Source: Streptomyces virginiae (GTDB lineage Bacteria > Actinomycetota > Actinomycetes > Streptomycetales > Streptomycetaceae). From it: 45,671 nucleotides of DNA. The position numbers and the translations under genes are program-made. The stretch lies in contig NZ_JOAK01000042.1 of the NCBI RefSeq assembly GCF_000720455.1, positions 1 through 45,671 of the forward strand, given 5' to 3'. This document shows positions 33,606-42,639 of this stretch, in pieces; position 1 is the stretch's first letter, and the number at the start of each line of letters is the position of its first letter. The notes beneath the pieces are model-generated. The model had not been told where the DNA came from, ran no database searches, and worked only from the letters and a program-made list of their open reading frames with translations.

Positions 33606-35108
33606 CTACGCGACGAACGTGCGGGGGGGTTCTGCGCCGCTGTCGCCCGCGCCCTTGCCGACCAGGCTCGCGGCCGCCGCCAGGCGGGTGGCGGCTTCCT
33701 CGGCCACCGGGCCGCCCACGGTGAACGGCAGGCGGACGTAGCCCTCGAAGGCTCCGTCCACGCCGAACCTCGGGCCCGAGGGGACCCGTACGCCGACCCG
33801 CTCGCCCACCTCGGCCAGGCGGGAGCCGGAGAGTCCCCCCGCGCGGGCCCACAGCGTCAGGCCGCCGGCGGGGACCTCGAACTCCCAGTCCGGGAGCTCC
33901 CGGCGGACGGCCGCGACCAGCGCGTCGCGGTTCTCGCGGGCCTGCTGCCTGCGGATCTCCACCGCCTCCTGCCAGCCGCCGGTCCGCATCAGCCAGTTCA
34001 CGGCCAGCTGTTCCAGCACCGGGGTGCCCAGGTCGGCGTAGGCGCGGGCCGCGACCAGGCTGCGGATCACGTCGGGGGCCGCGCGGACCCAGCCGATCCG
34101 CATGCCCGCCCAGAAGGCCTTGCTGGCGGAGCCCACGGTGATCACCGTGCTGCCGGCCGGGTCGAAGGAGCAGACCGGGCGGGGCATCTCCAGGTCCGGC
34201 TCCAGCTGGAGTTCGAGCATGGTCTCGTCGGCGACGAGGACGGTTCCCGCGGAGCGGGCCGCCTCGACCATCGCGCGGCGCTGGTCCTCGGAGGCGAGGG
34301 CTCCGGTGGGGTTGTGGAAGTCGGCGACGACGTAGGCCAGGCGCGGGGCGGAGTCCCGCAGGACCTGGCGCCACACGTCCATGTCCCAGCCGGCCAGCCC
34401 GTCGGCCATGGCCACCGGTACGAGGCGGACTCCGGCGGCGCGCATCAGCTGGAGGATGTTGGCGTAGGAGGGGGACTCGACGGCGATCCGCTCGCCGCGC
34501 CCGGCGAAGAGGCTGCAGATGGCGTCGATGGCGCCCATCGCCCCGGTGGTCACCATGATCTGCTCGGGCATGGTGGGGATGCCCTGCTCGGTGTAGCGGT
34601 CGGCGAGCATCCGGCGCAGCGCCGGCAGGCCCGCCGGGTAGTCCCCGTGCGTGTGCGCGTACGGCGGCAGTTCCTCCAGGGCGCCCTGGACGGCCCTGGT
34701 CAGCCATGGTTCGGGGGCGGGCAGGGCGGCGCAGCCGAGGTCGATCATCGACCCGAGGGACTCGGGCGGCAGCGGCTCCAGGCCGCGGGCGGGCAGCGGG
34801 TTCCCGGCGGGGACGGAGGTCCAGCTGCCGGCGCCCCGGCGGGATTCGAGGAAGCCCTCCCCGCGCAGTGCCTCGTAGGCGGCGGCGACGGTGGTGCGGC
34901 TGAGCGACAGGGCGACGGCGAGTTCCCGCTCGGCGGGGAGCCGGGCCGCGACCGGGATGCGGCCTTCGAGGACGAGGAGCCGGATCCCGTCGGCGAGGGT
35001 GCGGTAGGCGGGCGGCTTGCGGGCGCCGGGTACGGCCGTCCGCTCCTGCTGCGAGGTGATGAGACGGGCGAGCTGTGCGGCACCGACCGCTGAGGTCCAT
35101 TCGGCCAT
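33606..35108 (-). CDS. MocR-type GntR regulator with aminotransferase-like domain
   Basis: This ~500-residue regulator has an N-terminal GntR winged helix (LADGIRLLVLEGRIPVAARL then PAERELAVALSLSRTTVAAA, about 35-90) and a PLP-binding fold-type-I aminotransferase domain (about 120-480). VITVGSASKAFWAGMRIGW carries the PLP Lys (about residue 330). The ATG at 35108 (MAEWTSAVGAA) is preferred because upstream sequence lacks coding character. MocR proteins use PLP or amino-compound signals; the target here is unknown. Two AAGTGGAC words upstream suggest autoregulation. Confidence 0.92.
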   Translation of the reverse strand: MAEWTSAVGAAQLARLITSQQERTAVPGARKPPAYRTLADGIRLLVLEGRIPVAARLPAERELAVALSLSRTTVAAAYEALRGEGFLESRRGAGSWTSVPAGNPLPARGLEPLPPESLGSMIDLGCAALPAPEPWLTRAVQGALEELPPYAHTHGDYPAGLPALRRMLADRYTEQGIPTMPEQIMVTTGAMGAIDAICSLFAGRGERIAVESPSYANILQLMRAAGVRLVPVAMADGLAGWDMDVWRQVLRDSAPRLAYVVADFHNPTGALASEDQRRAMVEAARSAGTVLVADETMLELQLEPDLEMPRPVCSFDPAGSTVITVGSASKAFWAGMRIGWVRAAPDVIRSLVAARAYADLGTPVLEQLAVNWLMRTGGWQEAVEIRRQQARENRDALVAAVRRELPDWEFEVPAGGLTLWARAGGLSGSRLAEVGERVGVRVPSGPRFGVDGAFEGYVRLPFTVGGPVAEEAATRLAAAASLVGKGAGDSGAEPPRTFVA

Positions 35109-35115
35109 GGCGTGC

Positions 35116-35209
35116 GGTCCACTTTCGTCCGATTGGCCTCGACGCGGGCGGTCTGAAGCCTGGATTGGATTGCTGTCCGGGGCACAGCGTGCCACGAGTC
35201 AGTCCACTT
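35116..35209 (-). promoter_or_regulatory. Direct AAGTGGAC repeats, possible MocR operator
   Basis: Minus-strand AAAGTGGACC (35116-35125) and TAAGTGGACT (35201-35210) lie about 85 bp apart upstream of the MocR gene. The word resembles the AAAGTGG-type operator described for PdxR/MocR proteins, where direct repeats are the rule. The spacing is wider than I would expect. Confidence 0.45.
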
Positions 35210-35292
35210 ACACCAGGGCCGTACGCGGCCCGCCCGTATCCCGTTCACCTCGCGTACCACCGGTCCCTGCCGTCACGGGGGATACTGCCGCC

Positions 35293-36063
35293 GTGACGCA
35301 CGTACGCCTTCGCCATCCGTATCTGGACCACCCGGCCCCGATCCCCTTCGCGCACCGGGGAGGTGCCGCGGACGGGCTGGAGAACACCGTCGCGGCGTTC
35401 CGCCGGGCCGCCGAGGCGGGCTACCGGTACTTCGAGACCGATGTGCACGCCACGGCCGACGGCAAGCTCGTCGCCTTCCACGACTCCACGCTGGACCGGG
35501 TCACCGACGGCCGGGGCCGGATCGCCGAGCTGCCCTGGAAGCGGGTCCGCGAGGCCCGGGTGGGCGGCACCGAGCCCCTGCCGCTCTTCGAGGAGCTGCT
35601 GGAGGAGTTCCCGGACGCCCGCTGGAACATCGACGTCAAGGCCGAATCGGCGCTGCACCCGCTGGTCAACCTGATCGCGCGGGCCGGGATCTGGGACCGG
35701 GTCTGCGTGGGTTCCTTCTCGGAGAGCCGGGTGGCCCGCGCGCAGAAGATCGCCGGCCCGCGGCTGGCGACCTCCTACGGCGTGCGCGGGGTGGTCGGGC
35801 TGCGGCTGCGCTCCTACGCGATCCCGGCGGCGCTGCGCGTCGGCGCGGTGGCGGCCCAGGTACCGGAGACCCAGGCGGGCATCCGCGTGGTCGACCGGCG
35901 CTTCGTGCGCACCGCGCACGCGCGGGGCCTGCAGGTCCACGTGTGGACCGTGAACGAACCGGAACGCATGGAGGCTCTCCTCGACCTGGGTGTCGATGGC
36001 ATCATGACCGACCACATCGACTTGTTGCGCACGGTGCTGGACCGGCGCGGCGCCTGGGCCTGA
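35293..36063 (+). CDS. Glycerophosphodiester phosphodiesterase (GDPD family)
   Basis: This ~256-residue TIM-barrel protein has FAHRGGAADGLENTVAAF (catalytic His, residues 16-33) and ETDVHATADGKLVAFHD (metal ligands and second His). VWTVNEPERMEALLDLGVDG near the end, cut here as VWTVNEPERMEAL, is typical. It hydrolyses glycerophosphodiesters to glycerol-3-phosphate and an alcohol. No signal peptide is visible, so it is probably cytoplasmic. The GTG at 35293 follows a GGGGGA about 11 nt upstream. It is divergent from the MocR gene; an MFS gene follows. Confidence 0.93.
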   Translation: MTHVRLRHPYLDHPAPIPFAHRGGAADGLENTVAAFRRAAEAGYRYFETDVHATADGKLVAFHDSTLDRVTDGRGRIAELPWKRVREARVGGTEPLPLFEELLEEFPDARWNIDVKAESALHPLVNLIARAGIWDRVCVGSFSESRVARAQKIAGPRLATSYGVRGVVGLRLRSYAIPAALRVGAVAAQVPETQAGIRVVDRRFVRTAHARGLQVHVWTVNEPERMEALLDLGVDGIMTDHIDLLRTVLDRRGAWA

Positions 36064-36130
36064 CCCGCTCCCGGCCGTCGCGGCGGACGCGGCGGCCGTT
36101 GCGGTACGGGACCACCTAGGGGGACGACGA

Positions 36131-37534
36131 GTGAGCGCGGACAACAGCAGCCGGACCGAGGAAGCGGAACCCGGGGCGGAGGACGGCAGATCCGCCGCGG
36201 CCGAGGAGGCCTCGGCGGCGGCCTCGCGCAAGCGCGAGCAGCGCGGCTGGTACTTCTACGACTTCGCCGTGTCGGTGTATTCGGCGAGCGTACTGACGGT
36301 GTTCCTCGGGCCGTACCTCACCTCGGTGGCCAAGGCCGCCGCGGACGCCGAGGGCTTCGTCCACCCGCTGGGGATACCCGTTCGGGCCGGTTCCTTCTTC
36401 GCCTATTCGGTCTCGGCCTCGGTGATCCTCGCCGTCCTGCTGATGCCGATCGCGGGCGCGATCGCGGACCGGACCGGCCGCAAGAAGCCGCTGCTGGCGG
36501 TGGCCGCGTACACCGGGGCCGCGGCGACGACCGCGATGTTCTTCCTGGGCGGCGAGCGGTACCTGCTGGGCGGGTTCCTGCTGGTCGTGGCGAACGCCTC
36601 GCTGTCCGTCTCGATGGTGCTCTACAACGCCTACCTGCCGCAGATCTCCACCCCGGACGAGCGGGACACCGTCTCCTCGCGCGGCTGGGCCTTCGGGTAC
36701 ACCGCCGGCTCCTTGATGCTGATCGCGAACCTGGCGCTCTACCTGGGGCACGACTCCTTCGGCGTGTCCGAGGGGACCGCGGTGCGGATCTGCCTCGCGG
36801 CGTCGGGCCTGTGGTGGGGCGCCTTCGCGCTGATCCCGCTGCGCCGGCTGCGGGACCGGGCCGTGGTCCGAGAGCCCGGGGCGGCGCCCGCGGTCAGCGG
36901 CTGGAGGCAGCTGGTCGCCACCTTCAAGGACATGCGGCGCTACCCGCTGACCCTGTCGTTCCTGCTGGCGTACCTGATCTACAACGACGGCGTTCAGACG
37001 GTGATCTCCCAGGCCTCCATCTACGGGTCGGAGGAGCTGGAGCTGGAGCAGTCCACGCTCATCGGGGCGGTGCTGCTGGTGCAGGTCCTGGCGGTCGGCG
37101 GGGCGCTGGGCATGGGCCGGCTGGCCCGGGTCTACGGTGCCAAGAGGACGATCCTGGGCTCGCTGGCCGCGTGGGCGGTGACGCTGGCGGTGGGCTACTT
37201 CCTGCCGGCACGGACGCCGGTGTGGTTCTTCGTCCTCGCCGCCATGATCGGCCTGGTGCTGGGCGGCAGCCAGGCGCTGTCGCGCTCGCTCTTCTCGCAC
37301 CTGGTGCCCGCGGGCAAGGAGGCCGAGTACTTCTCGGCGTACGAGATGAGCGACCGCGGTCTGAGCTGGGTGGGACCGCTCGTCTTCGGCCTGACCTACC
37401 AGGTGACGGGGAGCTACCGGGACGCGATCATCTCGCTGGTGGCCTTCTTCGCACTGGGGTTCCTGCTGCTCGCGCGAGTGCCGGTGCGGCGCGCGGTGGA
37501 GGCGGCGGGCAATCCTGTACCGGAGCGGATCTGA
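36131..37534 (+). CDS. MFS transporter (UMF1-like)
   Basis: This 467-residue integral membrane protein has about 12 hydrophobic helices after a ~30-residue polar start. The first helix block contains GWYFYDFAVSVYSASVLTVF, typical of the UMF1/Atg22-like branch of MFS carriers. The GTG follows AGGGGGA with 6-nt spacing. It starts 67 nt after the GDPD gene, so the two may share an operon; a role in exporting or importing small breakdown products is possible but not shown. Confidence 0.9.
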   Translation: MSADNSSRTEEAEPGAEDGRSAAAEEASAAASRKREQRGWYFYDFAVSVYSASVLTVFLGPYLTSVAKAAADAEGFVHPLGIPVRAGSFFAYSVSASVILAVLLMPIAGAIADRTGRKKPLLAVAAYTGAAATTAMFFLGGERYLLGGFLLVVANASLSVSMVLYNAYLPQISTPDERDTVSSRGWAFGYTAGSLMLIANLALYLGHDSFGVSEGTAVRICLAASGLWWGAFALIPLRRLRDRAVVREPGAAPAVSGWRQLVATFKDMRRYPLTLSFLLAYLIYNDGVQTVISQASIYGSEELELEQSTLIGAVLLVQVLAVGGALGMGRLARVYGAKRTILGSLAAWAVTLAVGYFLPARTPVWFFVLAAMIGLVLGGSQALSRSLFSHLVPAGKEAEYFSAYEMSDRGLSWVGPLVFGLTYQVTGSYRDAIISLVAFFALGFLLLARVPVRRAVEAAGNPVPERI

Positions 37535-37588
37535 GACCGCGCGCACACCCGCTTCCGGTCCGGACGCACGAACGAATTCCGAACGGAT

Positions 37589-37618
37589 TTAGACGTTGCG
37601 GCGAAGGGCCGGTAGTGT
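37589..37618 (+). promoter_or_regulatory. Candidate housekeeping promoter upstream of rbpA
   Basis: TTAGAC (37589-37594) and TAGTGT (37613-37618) are separated by 18 bp, fitting the HrdB pattern. TAGACGTTG occurs here (37590-37598) and again at 37666-37674. Downstream, ACATCTG/CAGATGT (37679-37696) can form a small hairpin in the leader. Confidence 0.45.
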
Positions 37619-37760
37619 ACGCCTTTGGCCTGCCAGGCGGACCGTTACTGCGCGCTAAAGAAGTCTAGACGTTGGGTGACATCTGCTGCCAGATGTGACA
37701 AAACGGGCACTGGTGGGTACAACAAGGGGCGGTACGACGGGCGACGCACGACCCGGAGCG

Positions 37761-37786
37761 GGAATCTATACCGCCGACCGGACGTT
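37761..37786 (+). promoter_or_regulatory. SigR-type promoter of rbpA
   Basis: GGAAT (37761-37765) and GTT (37784-37786) are exactly 18 bp apart, the SigR consensus for disulfide stress. They lie about 60 bp before the rbpA start. SigR control of rbpA is established in S. coelicolor. Confidence 0.85.
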
Positions 37787-37847
37787 GACCGGATGACGAC
37801 GACAGCGACACCTGTCCTGTGGGCGACAAGCCCGGGAGGCACGATTC

Positions 37848-38222
37848 ATGAGTGAGCGAGCTCTCCGCGGTACGCGCCTCGTGGTTACCAGCTACGAGAC
37901 GGACCGCGGCATCGATCTGGCCCCGCGCCAGGCGGTGGAGTACGCATGCCAGAACGGACATCGATTTGAGATGCCGTTCTCGGTTGAGGCAGAGATTCCG
38001 CCGGAGTGGGAGTGCAAGGCGTGCGGCGCCATGGCACTCCTGGTTGACGGGGACGGGCCCGAAGAGAAGAAGGGCAAGCCTGCGCGAACGCACTGGGACA
38101 TGCTCATGGAGCGACGCACTCGCGAGGAGCTGGAGGAAGTGCTGGCCGAACGGCTGGCGGTCCTCCGTTCCGGCGCCATGAACATTGCCGTGCATCCGCG
38201 GGACAGCCGCAAGTCCGCCTGA
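37848..38222 (+). CDS. rbpA: RNA polymerase-binding protein RbpA
   Basis: This 124-residue actinobacterial protein binds RNA polymerase and the principal sigma factor and stabilises the open promoter complex. It has a zinc-ribbon-like core (ACQNGHRFEMPF ... WECKACGAMALL), a linker with basic residues, and the sigma-interacting helix region RTHWDMLMERRTREELEEVL (residues 79-98). GGGAGG lies 9 nt before the ATG. The SigR promoter upstream links it to thiol stress, and a strong terminator follows. Confidence 0.97.
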   Translation: MSERALRGTRLVVTSYETDRGIDLAPRQAVEYACQNGHRFEMPFSVEAEIPPEWECKACGAMALLVDGDGPEEKKGKPARTHWDMLMERRTREELEEVLAERLAVLRSGAMNIAVHPRDSRKSA

Positions 38223-38241
38223 CAGCCGGACGAACGCACAA

Positions 38242-38284
38242 GCCGAGGGGCCCCGCCACACATCGTGTGGCGGGGCCCCTCGGC
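38242..38284. terminator. Bidirectional terminator rbpA / fxsA
   Basis: A perfect 19-bp stem (38242-38260 with 38266-38284) closes a CATCG loop between convergent stops at 38222 and 38299. Confidence 0.9.
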
Positions 38285-38298
38285 GTGCTCCCCGCGGC

Positions 38299-38892
38299 CT
38301 ACGGCGCCAGCGGCGGGCGGTAGGTGGTGTCCGGGCCGGCCTGCGGGCCGGGCCGGTCGTCGCGGATGACCTCGCCCTGGACGACCTTGCCGTCGGGGTG
38401 GTGGATACGGGCCTGCTGGAAGGCGTCGCCGAAGCTGCCGGCGGGAGCCGAGGCCATCTTGCGCTCCAGGGAGCGCGAGGCCCTGCGGCCGACCCAGGCC
38501 CGGACGGGCGGGAGCAGCAGGACCAGGCCCGCCACGTCGGAGAGCAGGCCCGGCAGCATGAGCAGCAGGCCGGCCAGCATCGTCAGGCCGTTGCCCTGGC
38601 CGGGCTGCTGCGGGGTGGGCCGCGCGCCCTGCTGCGCCTGCTGGAAGGTGTCCGTCAGGTTCTTGAAGGCCCGGCGCCCGGCGCGCTTGATGACCACCGC
38701 ACCGAGCACCAGCCCGCCCGCGATCAGCGCGGCCACGGCCAGCCCGCCGGCCGCGTCGGCGACCAGGCCGAGCAGCCAGATCTCCAGGATCAGCCAGGCG
38801 GCGATGGCCAGGGGGAGGAAGGTTCGGGCGGGCGAGCGCCGACGGGGGGCCGTCGGGGTGCCCGTTCGCAGGGATCCAGTGCCGGTCGTCAT
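38299..38892 (-). CDS. fxsA: FxsA family membrane protein
   Basis: This 197-residue protein has about three or four hydrophobic stretches (around residues 24-48, 50-69 and 104-130). GLTMLAGLLLMLPGLLSDVAG (21 residues; core LAGLLLMLPGLLSDVAG) is the FxsA hallmark, followed by LLLPPVRAWVGRRA. E. coli FxsA affects phage exclusion by F plasmid; the role in Streptomyces is unknown. The tail (GKVVQGEVIRDD) is polar. A repeat-rich 250-bp gap separates it from ppm1. Confidence 0.92.
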   Translation of the reverse strand: MTTGTGSLRTGTPTAPRRRSPARTFLPLAIAAWLILEIWLLGLVADAAGGLAVAALIAGGLVLGAVVIKRAGRRAFKNLTDTFQQAQQGARPTPQQPGQGNGLTMLAGLLLMLPGLLSDVAGLVLLLPPVRAWVGRRASRSLERKMASAPAGSFGDAFQQARIHHPDGKVVQGEVIRDDRPGPQAGPDTTYRPPLAP

Positions 38893-38948
38893 AGCACCCA
38901 GTGTGCCTGGGGCGGGATAAAAGTGTCCTCAGCCGGAGGTACGGGGCA

Positions 38949-38986
38949 CCCCCTAGGGGGCGCCCCGCCGATCAGGCCGGATCAGG
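38949..38986. repeat. 38-bp direct repeat, copy A
   Basis: This matches copy B (39111-39148) at 35 of 38 positions, built around GCGCCCCGCCGAxCAGGCCGG. The 124-bp interval between them is GC-rich and includes inverted words such as GCCGGGCGCC. I recall similar intergenic sequence in other streptomycetes. Confidence 0.75.
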
Positions 38987-39110
38987 GAGCGGGGTCTGGG
39001 GCCGTGGATCGCAAGGCGGACGAGGGAGGCGACGCGGAGCGTCGTCGAGTGAGGACAACGCGGCGAGGCGCGGTGCCGGGCGCCGCGAGCCCGGCATGAC
39101 CGGCGGGACG

Positions 39111-39148
39111 CCCCCTGAGGGGCGCCCCGCCGACCAGGCCGGATCAGG
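39111..39148. repeat. 38-bp direct repeat, copy B (contains the ppm1 stop)
   Basis: This is the partner of copy A. The ppm1 stop codon (39144-39146) lies inside this copy, so the repeat overlaps the end of the gene. Confidence 0.75.
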
Positions 39149-39929
39149 CCGTGCCGCTGCGCTTGCCGGTGTCCTTGCCGAGCAGCTTGGCCGCCTGGGT
39201 CTTGAGGCCCCACTGGGTGACCCGCCACAGGGCCTCCACGACGATGTCCTTGCTCATCTTGCTGTCGCCGAACTCACGCTCGACGAACGTGATGGGGACC
39301 TCCACCACGCGGAAACCCTTCTGCACGGCCCTGCGGGCCAGGTCCACCTGGAAGCAGTAGCCCGCGGAGGCCACCTCCTCCAGGCCCAGGCCCTCCAGGG
39401 TCTCGCGCCGGAAGGCTCGGTAGCCGCCGGTCACGTCCCGGATCGGGACGTCCAGCATCAGCCGGGAGTACGTCGAACCGCCGCGCGAGAGGAACTCCCG
39501 CGTCTTGGGCCAGTTCACGACCCGGCCGCCCGGCACCCAGCGGGAGCCCAGGACCAGGTCGGCGCCGGCCAGCGCCGTCAGCAGGCGGGGCAGCTCCTCG
39601 GGCTGGTGGGAGCCGTCGGCGTCCATCTCGACGATGACGCCGTAGCCCTCCTCCAGGCCCCAGACGAAGCCCGCGAGGTAGGCGGCGCCCAGCCCCTCCT
39701 TGCCCTTGCGGTGCAGGACGTGCACGTGGTCGTCACCGACCGCGAGCTCGTCGGCGAGCTTGCCCGTGCCGTCGGGGCTGTTGTCGTCGGCGACCAGGAT
39801 GTGGGCCTCGGGCACCGCCGCCCGGACGCGGCCGACGATCAGCCCGATGTTCTCCGCCTCGTTGTAGGTCGGAATGATCACCAAGGCTGTACCGAGCGGC
39901 CCGTAGGTCCGCTGTCCGCCGTCGCTCAC
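39144..39929 (-). CDS. ppm1: Polyprenol-phosphate mannose synthase (Ppm1/DPM1-like GT2)
   Basis: This 261-residue family-2 glycosyltransferase transfers mannose from GDP-mannose to polyprenyl phosphate, supplying protein O-mannosylation and glycolipid synthesis. ALVIIPTYNEAENIG (about 14-28), VADDNSPDGTG, and the DxD-type EMDADGSHQPEE (about 100-111) are clear. FVEREFGDSKMSKDIVVEA is the DPM1 C-terminal signature. No C-terminal TM domain is fused, as in Streptomyces Ppm1. The GTG follows AAGGGGA with 5-nt spacing. Confidence 0.95.
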   Translation of the reverse strand: MSDGGQRTYGPLGTALVIIPTYNEAENIGLIVGRVRAAVPEAHILVADDNSPDGTGKLADELAVGDDHVHVLHRKGKEGLGAAYLAGFVWGLEEGYGVIVEMDADGSHQPEELPRLLTALAGADLVLGSRWVPGGRVVNWPKTREFLSRGGSTYSRLMLDVPIRDVTGGYRAFRRETLEGLGLEEVASAGYCFQVDLARRAVQKGFRVVEVPITFVEREFGDSKMSKDIVVEALWRVTQWGLKTQAAKLLGKDTGKRSGTA

Positions 39930-40296
39930 TGAGTCCCCTTTTGTGCTCTTGGCACGTCCTGTACGTCTGGTCGCAGAGGATGACTTTAGAACATCGGCCG
40001 CGGCCCGCCCCGGCGGTGCGGTGCCGGTGGGCCTCCCCCGCGGCGCCCGGTGGGGTGATCGGGGCCCGCGGTCCTTCGGGCCGATCAGACTCCCGCTGGC
40101 TGCGGGCCGCCGTGACCGTTGTCTACTGGACCGCCGGGCCCCGACCTGGGGCCACCCGCCGCCCGGCGAAACCTTCCCTCGCCCCCGAGGCGCGGGCGCG
40201 CTGAGCAGACGGATCCGTCCGGGCACGACGTCCTGTGGTGGACCCGGCCGAACCTATCCGGGTCCGAGCGCCCGTACCGAACCGAGGCCGACCGGA
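39930..40296. other. 367-bp intergenic region, ppm1 / amidohydrolase
   Basis: Both neighbours are on the minus strand, so this holds the amidohydrolase 3' end and the ppm1 promoter. TAAAGT on the minus strand (plus 39983-39988) is a possible -10 for ppm1, about 55 bp upstream of its start. No open frame with gene-like character is seen. Confidence 0.4.
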
Positions 40297-41925
40297 TCAC
40301 CCCTGTGGGCGTACGAATACCTCCCGCCCGCCGACGACGGTGGCGAGGCACACCGGCAGTTCGGAGCCGGGGGTCAGATCGGGCAGTCCGGGGGTGCCCG
40401 AGCGGGGGTCGGTGGACCATCGGGCAACCCGGTCGTCCGGTGCCTGGACGACCAGTTCCCCGGTCTGCCAGACCGCGTAGTCGGCCGGGGCGCCCGGGAC
40501 GAGGATCCCCGCGTCGTCGCGGCCCAGCGCCCGCCAGCCGCCCCGGGTGTGGGCGGTGAAGGCGGCCCGCACCGACACCCGGTGCTCCGGAGTGCGGTGG
40601 AAGGCGGCCGCGCGCACCGTGCCCCACGGGTCGAGCGCGGTCACCGGCGCGTCCGAACCGAAGGCCAGCGGCACCCCCGCCCTCAGCATGGCCGCGTACG
40701 GGTTGAGGGAGCGGGCGCGGTCGGCCCCGAGCCGGTCGGCGTACATCCCGTCCTCGCCGCCCCAGGCTGCGTCGAACGCCGGCTGCACCGATGCGGTGAG
40801 CCCCAGCTCCGCGAAGGCGGCGATGGTCGCCGGGGTCATCATCTCGGCGTGCTCGACGCGGTGCCGGGCCGCGCGGACCCGGGCCAGGCCGACCTTCTCG
40901 GCCGCCGCCCGGACCCCCTCCACCACCGCGGTGATCGCCGCGTCGCCGATGGCGTGGAAGCCCGCCTGGAGCCCCTCCTCGGTGCAGGCCGCAACGTGCT
41001 CGGCGACGGCGACCGCGTCCAGGTACTCCGTACCGGTGTGCGAGGCGTCGGCGTACGGGGCGTGCAGGCAGGCGGTGTGCGAACCGAGCGCGCCGTCCAC
41101 GAACAGGTCGCCCGCGGCCCCGACGGCCCCCAGCTCCCTGGCCAGGTCCAGGTCCCGGTCGGCCCAGTACCCGAACACGCGCGGCCCGGGCCGCTCCGCC
41201 GCCAGGGCGAGCAGGCTCGTGAAGTCCTCGGCGGAGGAGATGTCGGGGCCGCCGCACTCGTGCAGGGAACCGATGCCGAGGGAGGCCGCCCGGTCCAGCG
41301 CGGCCCGCTGTGCCTCGGCGCGCTGGGCGGGGGTGACCGCGGCGAGCGCGGCCCGCCGTACGGCGTGGTGGTCGTCGGCGGTCAGCGGCCGGTCCCCGTC
41401 GGGGCGCACCCCGGGGACGAGGTCGAGCAGGGCCGTGGTGACCACGGCCGAGTGGACGTCGATGCGGCTGAGGTAGAGGGGACGGCCGCCGGCGGCCTCG
41501 TCGAGCTCGGCGCGGCGCGGCGCGCGGCGCTCGGGCCAGCGGGCGGCGTCCCAGCCGTGCCCGAGCAGCACCCGGTCGCCGGGCCGGCTCGCGGCGTACG
41601 CCCGTACCAGGTCCAGCGCGGCGGCCAGCGAGCCCGCTCCGGTGAGGTCCAGCCCGGTCAGGGCCAGACCTGCGGAGGTGGTGTGGACGTGGGCGTCGGT
41701 GAAGGCCGGCGTGACGAGCGCGCCGCCGAGATCGACGACCTCGTCGACGCCCTGCGCGAAGGCGTCGGCCGCGCCTTCGGAACCGACCCAGGCGATGTGG
41801 CCGCGTTCGACGACCATCGCCGTGGCGAAGGGGTCGGCGGGGCTGTGTACCTCGCCCCCGCGGAGGAGGACGGTCCGGGTCGGTGCTCCGGCGGCTTCGG
41901 CGGAGTGGGCGGTGCGGTCAGTCAT
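40297..41925 (-). CDS. Amidohydrolase (YtcJ-like, amidohydrolase family 3)
   Basis: This 542-residue metal-dependent hydrolase has TPAFTDAHVHTTSAG (HxH, about residues 71-85), GFHAIGDAAI, HRVEHAEMM and FGSDAPVTALDPWG, the ligand set of the YtcJ branch. Length is typical. No signal peptide is seen, so it is probably cytoplasmic. The amide or N-acyl substrate cannot be told. The ATG lacks a good ribosome binding site. An Lrp/AsnC regulator gene ends 57 bp upstream on the same strand. Confidence 0.92.
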   Translation of the reverse strand: MTDRTAHSAEAAGAPTRTVLLRGGEVHSPADPFATAMVVERGHIAWVGSEGAADAFAQGVDEVVDLGGALVTPAFTDAHVHTTSAGLALTGLDLTGAGSLAAALDLVRAYAASRPGDRVLLGHGWDAARWPERRAPRRAELDEAAGGRPLYLSRIDVHSAVVTTALLDLVPGVRPDGDRPLTADDHHAVRRAALAAVTPAQRAEAQRAALDRAASLGIGSLHECGGPDISSAEDFTSLLALAAERPGPRVFGYWADRDLDLARELGAVGAAGDLFVDGALGSHTACLHAPYADASHTGTEYLDAVAVAEHVAACTEEGLQAGFHAIGDAAITAVVEGVRAAAEKVGLARVRAARHRVEHAEMMTPATIAAFAELGLTASVQPAFDAAWGGEDGMYADRLGADRARSLNPYAAMLRAGVPLAFGSDAPVTALDPWGTVRAAAFHRTPEHRVSVRAAFTAHTRGGWRALGRDDAGILVPGAPADYAVWQTGELVVQAPDDRVARWSTDPRSGTPGLPDLTPGSELPVCLATVVGGREVFVRPQG

Positions 41926-41982
41926 GCCGACCAGTGTCCCGCGTCGCCCCGCCCCTCCCGACCGCCGGGTACCCCTTCGGGG

Positions 41983-42432
41983 TTACACGCGGGGCGGGCG
42001 CGCCTCGTAGGGGGTGGAGAGGACCACGGTCGTCCGGGTCGCGACGTGGGCGAGGGCCCGCAGCCGGCCCAGGAGGTCCTCCAGCTCCAGGGGGGTGGCG
42101 ACGCGCACCTTGAGGATGTAGTTCTCGTCGCCCGCGACGCTGTGACAGGCCTCGATCTCGGGTACGCCGGACAGCCGGTCGGCGATGTCGTCCGGGGCGC
42201 TCGGGTCGAAGGGCTTGACCGAGATGAATGCGGTCAGCGGCAGGCCGACGGCCTCCGGGTCGACCACGGCCGCGTAGCCGCGGATCACCCCGCGCTGCTC
42301 CAGACGGCGTACCCGCTGATGGACTGCCGACGTGGACAGTCCCGTGGCCTTGCCCAGATCCGTGTAGCTCATCCGCCCGTCCCGCACGAGCAGATCAACG
42401 ATCTGGCGGTCCAGCTCCTCCATTGCGCTCAT
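41983..42432 (-). CDS. Lrp/AsnC family transcriptional regulator
   Basis: This 149-residue protein has an N-terminal helix-turn-helix (LDRQIVDLLVRDGRMSYTDL then GKATGLSTSAVHQRVRRLEQ) and a C-terminal RAM ligand domain with the GDENYILKVRV segment (about residues 100-110). It probably responds to an amino acid and could control the amidohydrolase downstream or the divergent gene. ATG at 42432 is used; a second ATG (MEELD) lies three codons on. Confidence 0.95.
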   Translation of the reverse strand: MSAMEELDRQIVDLLVRDGRMSYTDLGKATGLSTSAVHQRVRRLEQRGVIRGYAAVVDPEAVGLPLTAFISVKPFDPSAPDDIADRLSGVPEIEACHSVAGDENYILKVRVATPLELEDLLGRLRALAHVATRTTVVLSTPYEARPPRV

Positions 42433-42639
42433 AGCCGCTCAACTTACGGCCAAAGGCACTCCAGGCCCAGTGCTGTCCGCCCACTGGAGGCATCTGCGCC
42501 GGGCATGTGACCAAGGCCACAGGGGTATGCAGGCGGAGGCCGGTCTGTTGTGGTTACTCGTGACGCTCGACGGGAATTGGTTGCTGTGGCCGAGGCCGAA
42601 GAACCTGCCCGCCCGGCCCACCCAAGGGGGAGTACATCC

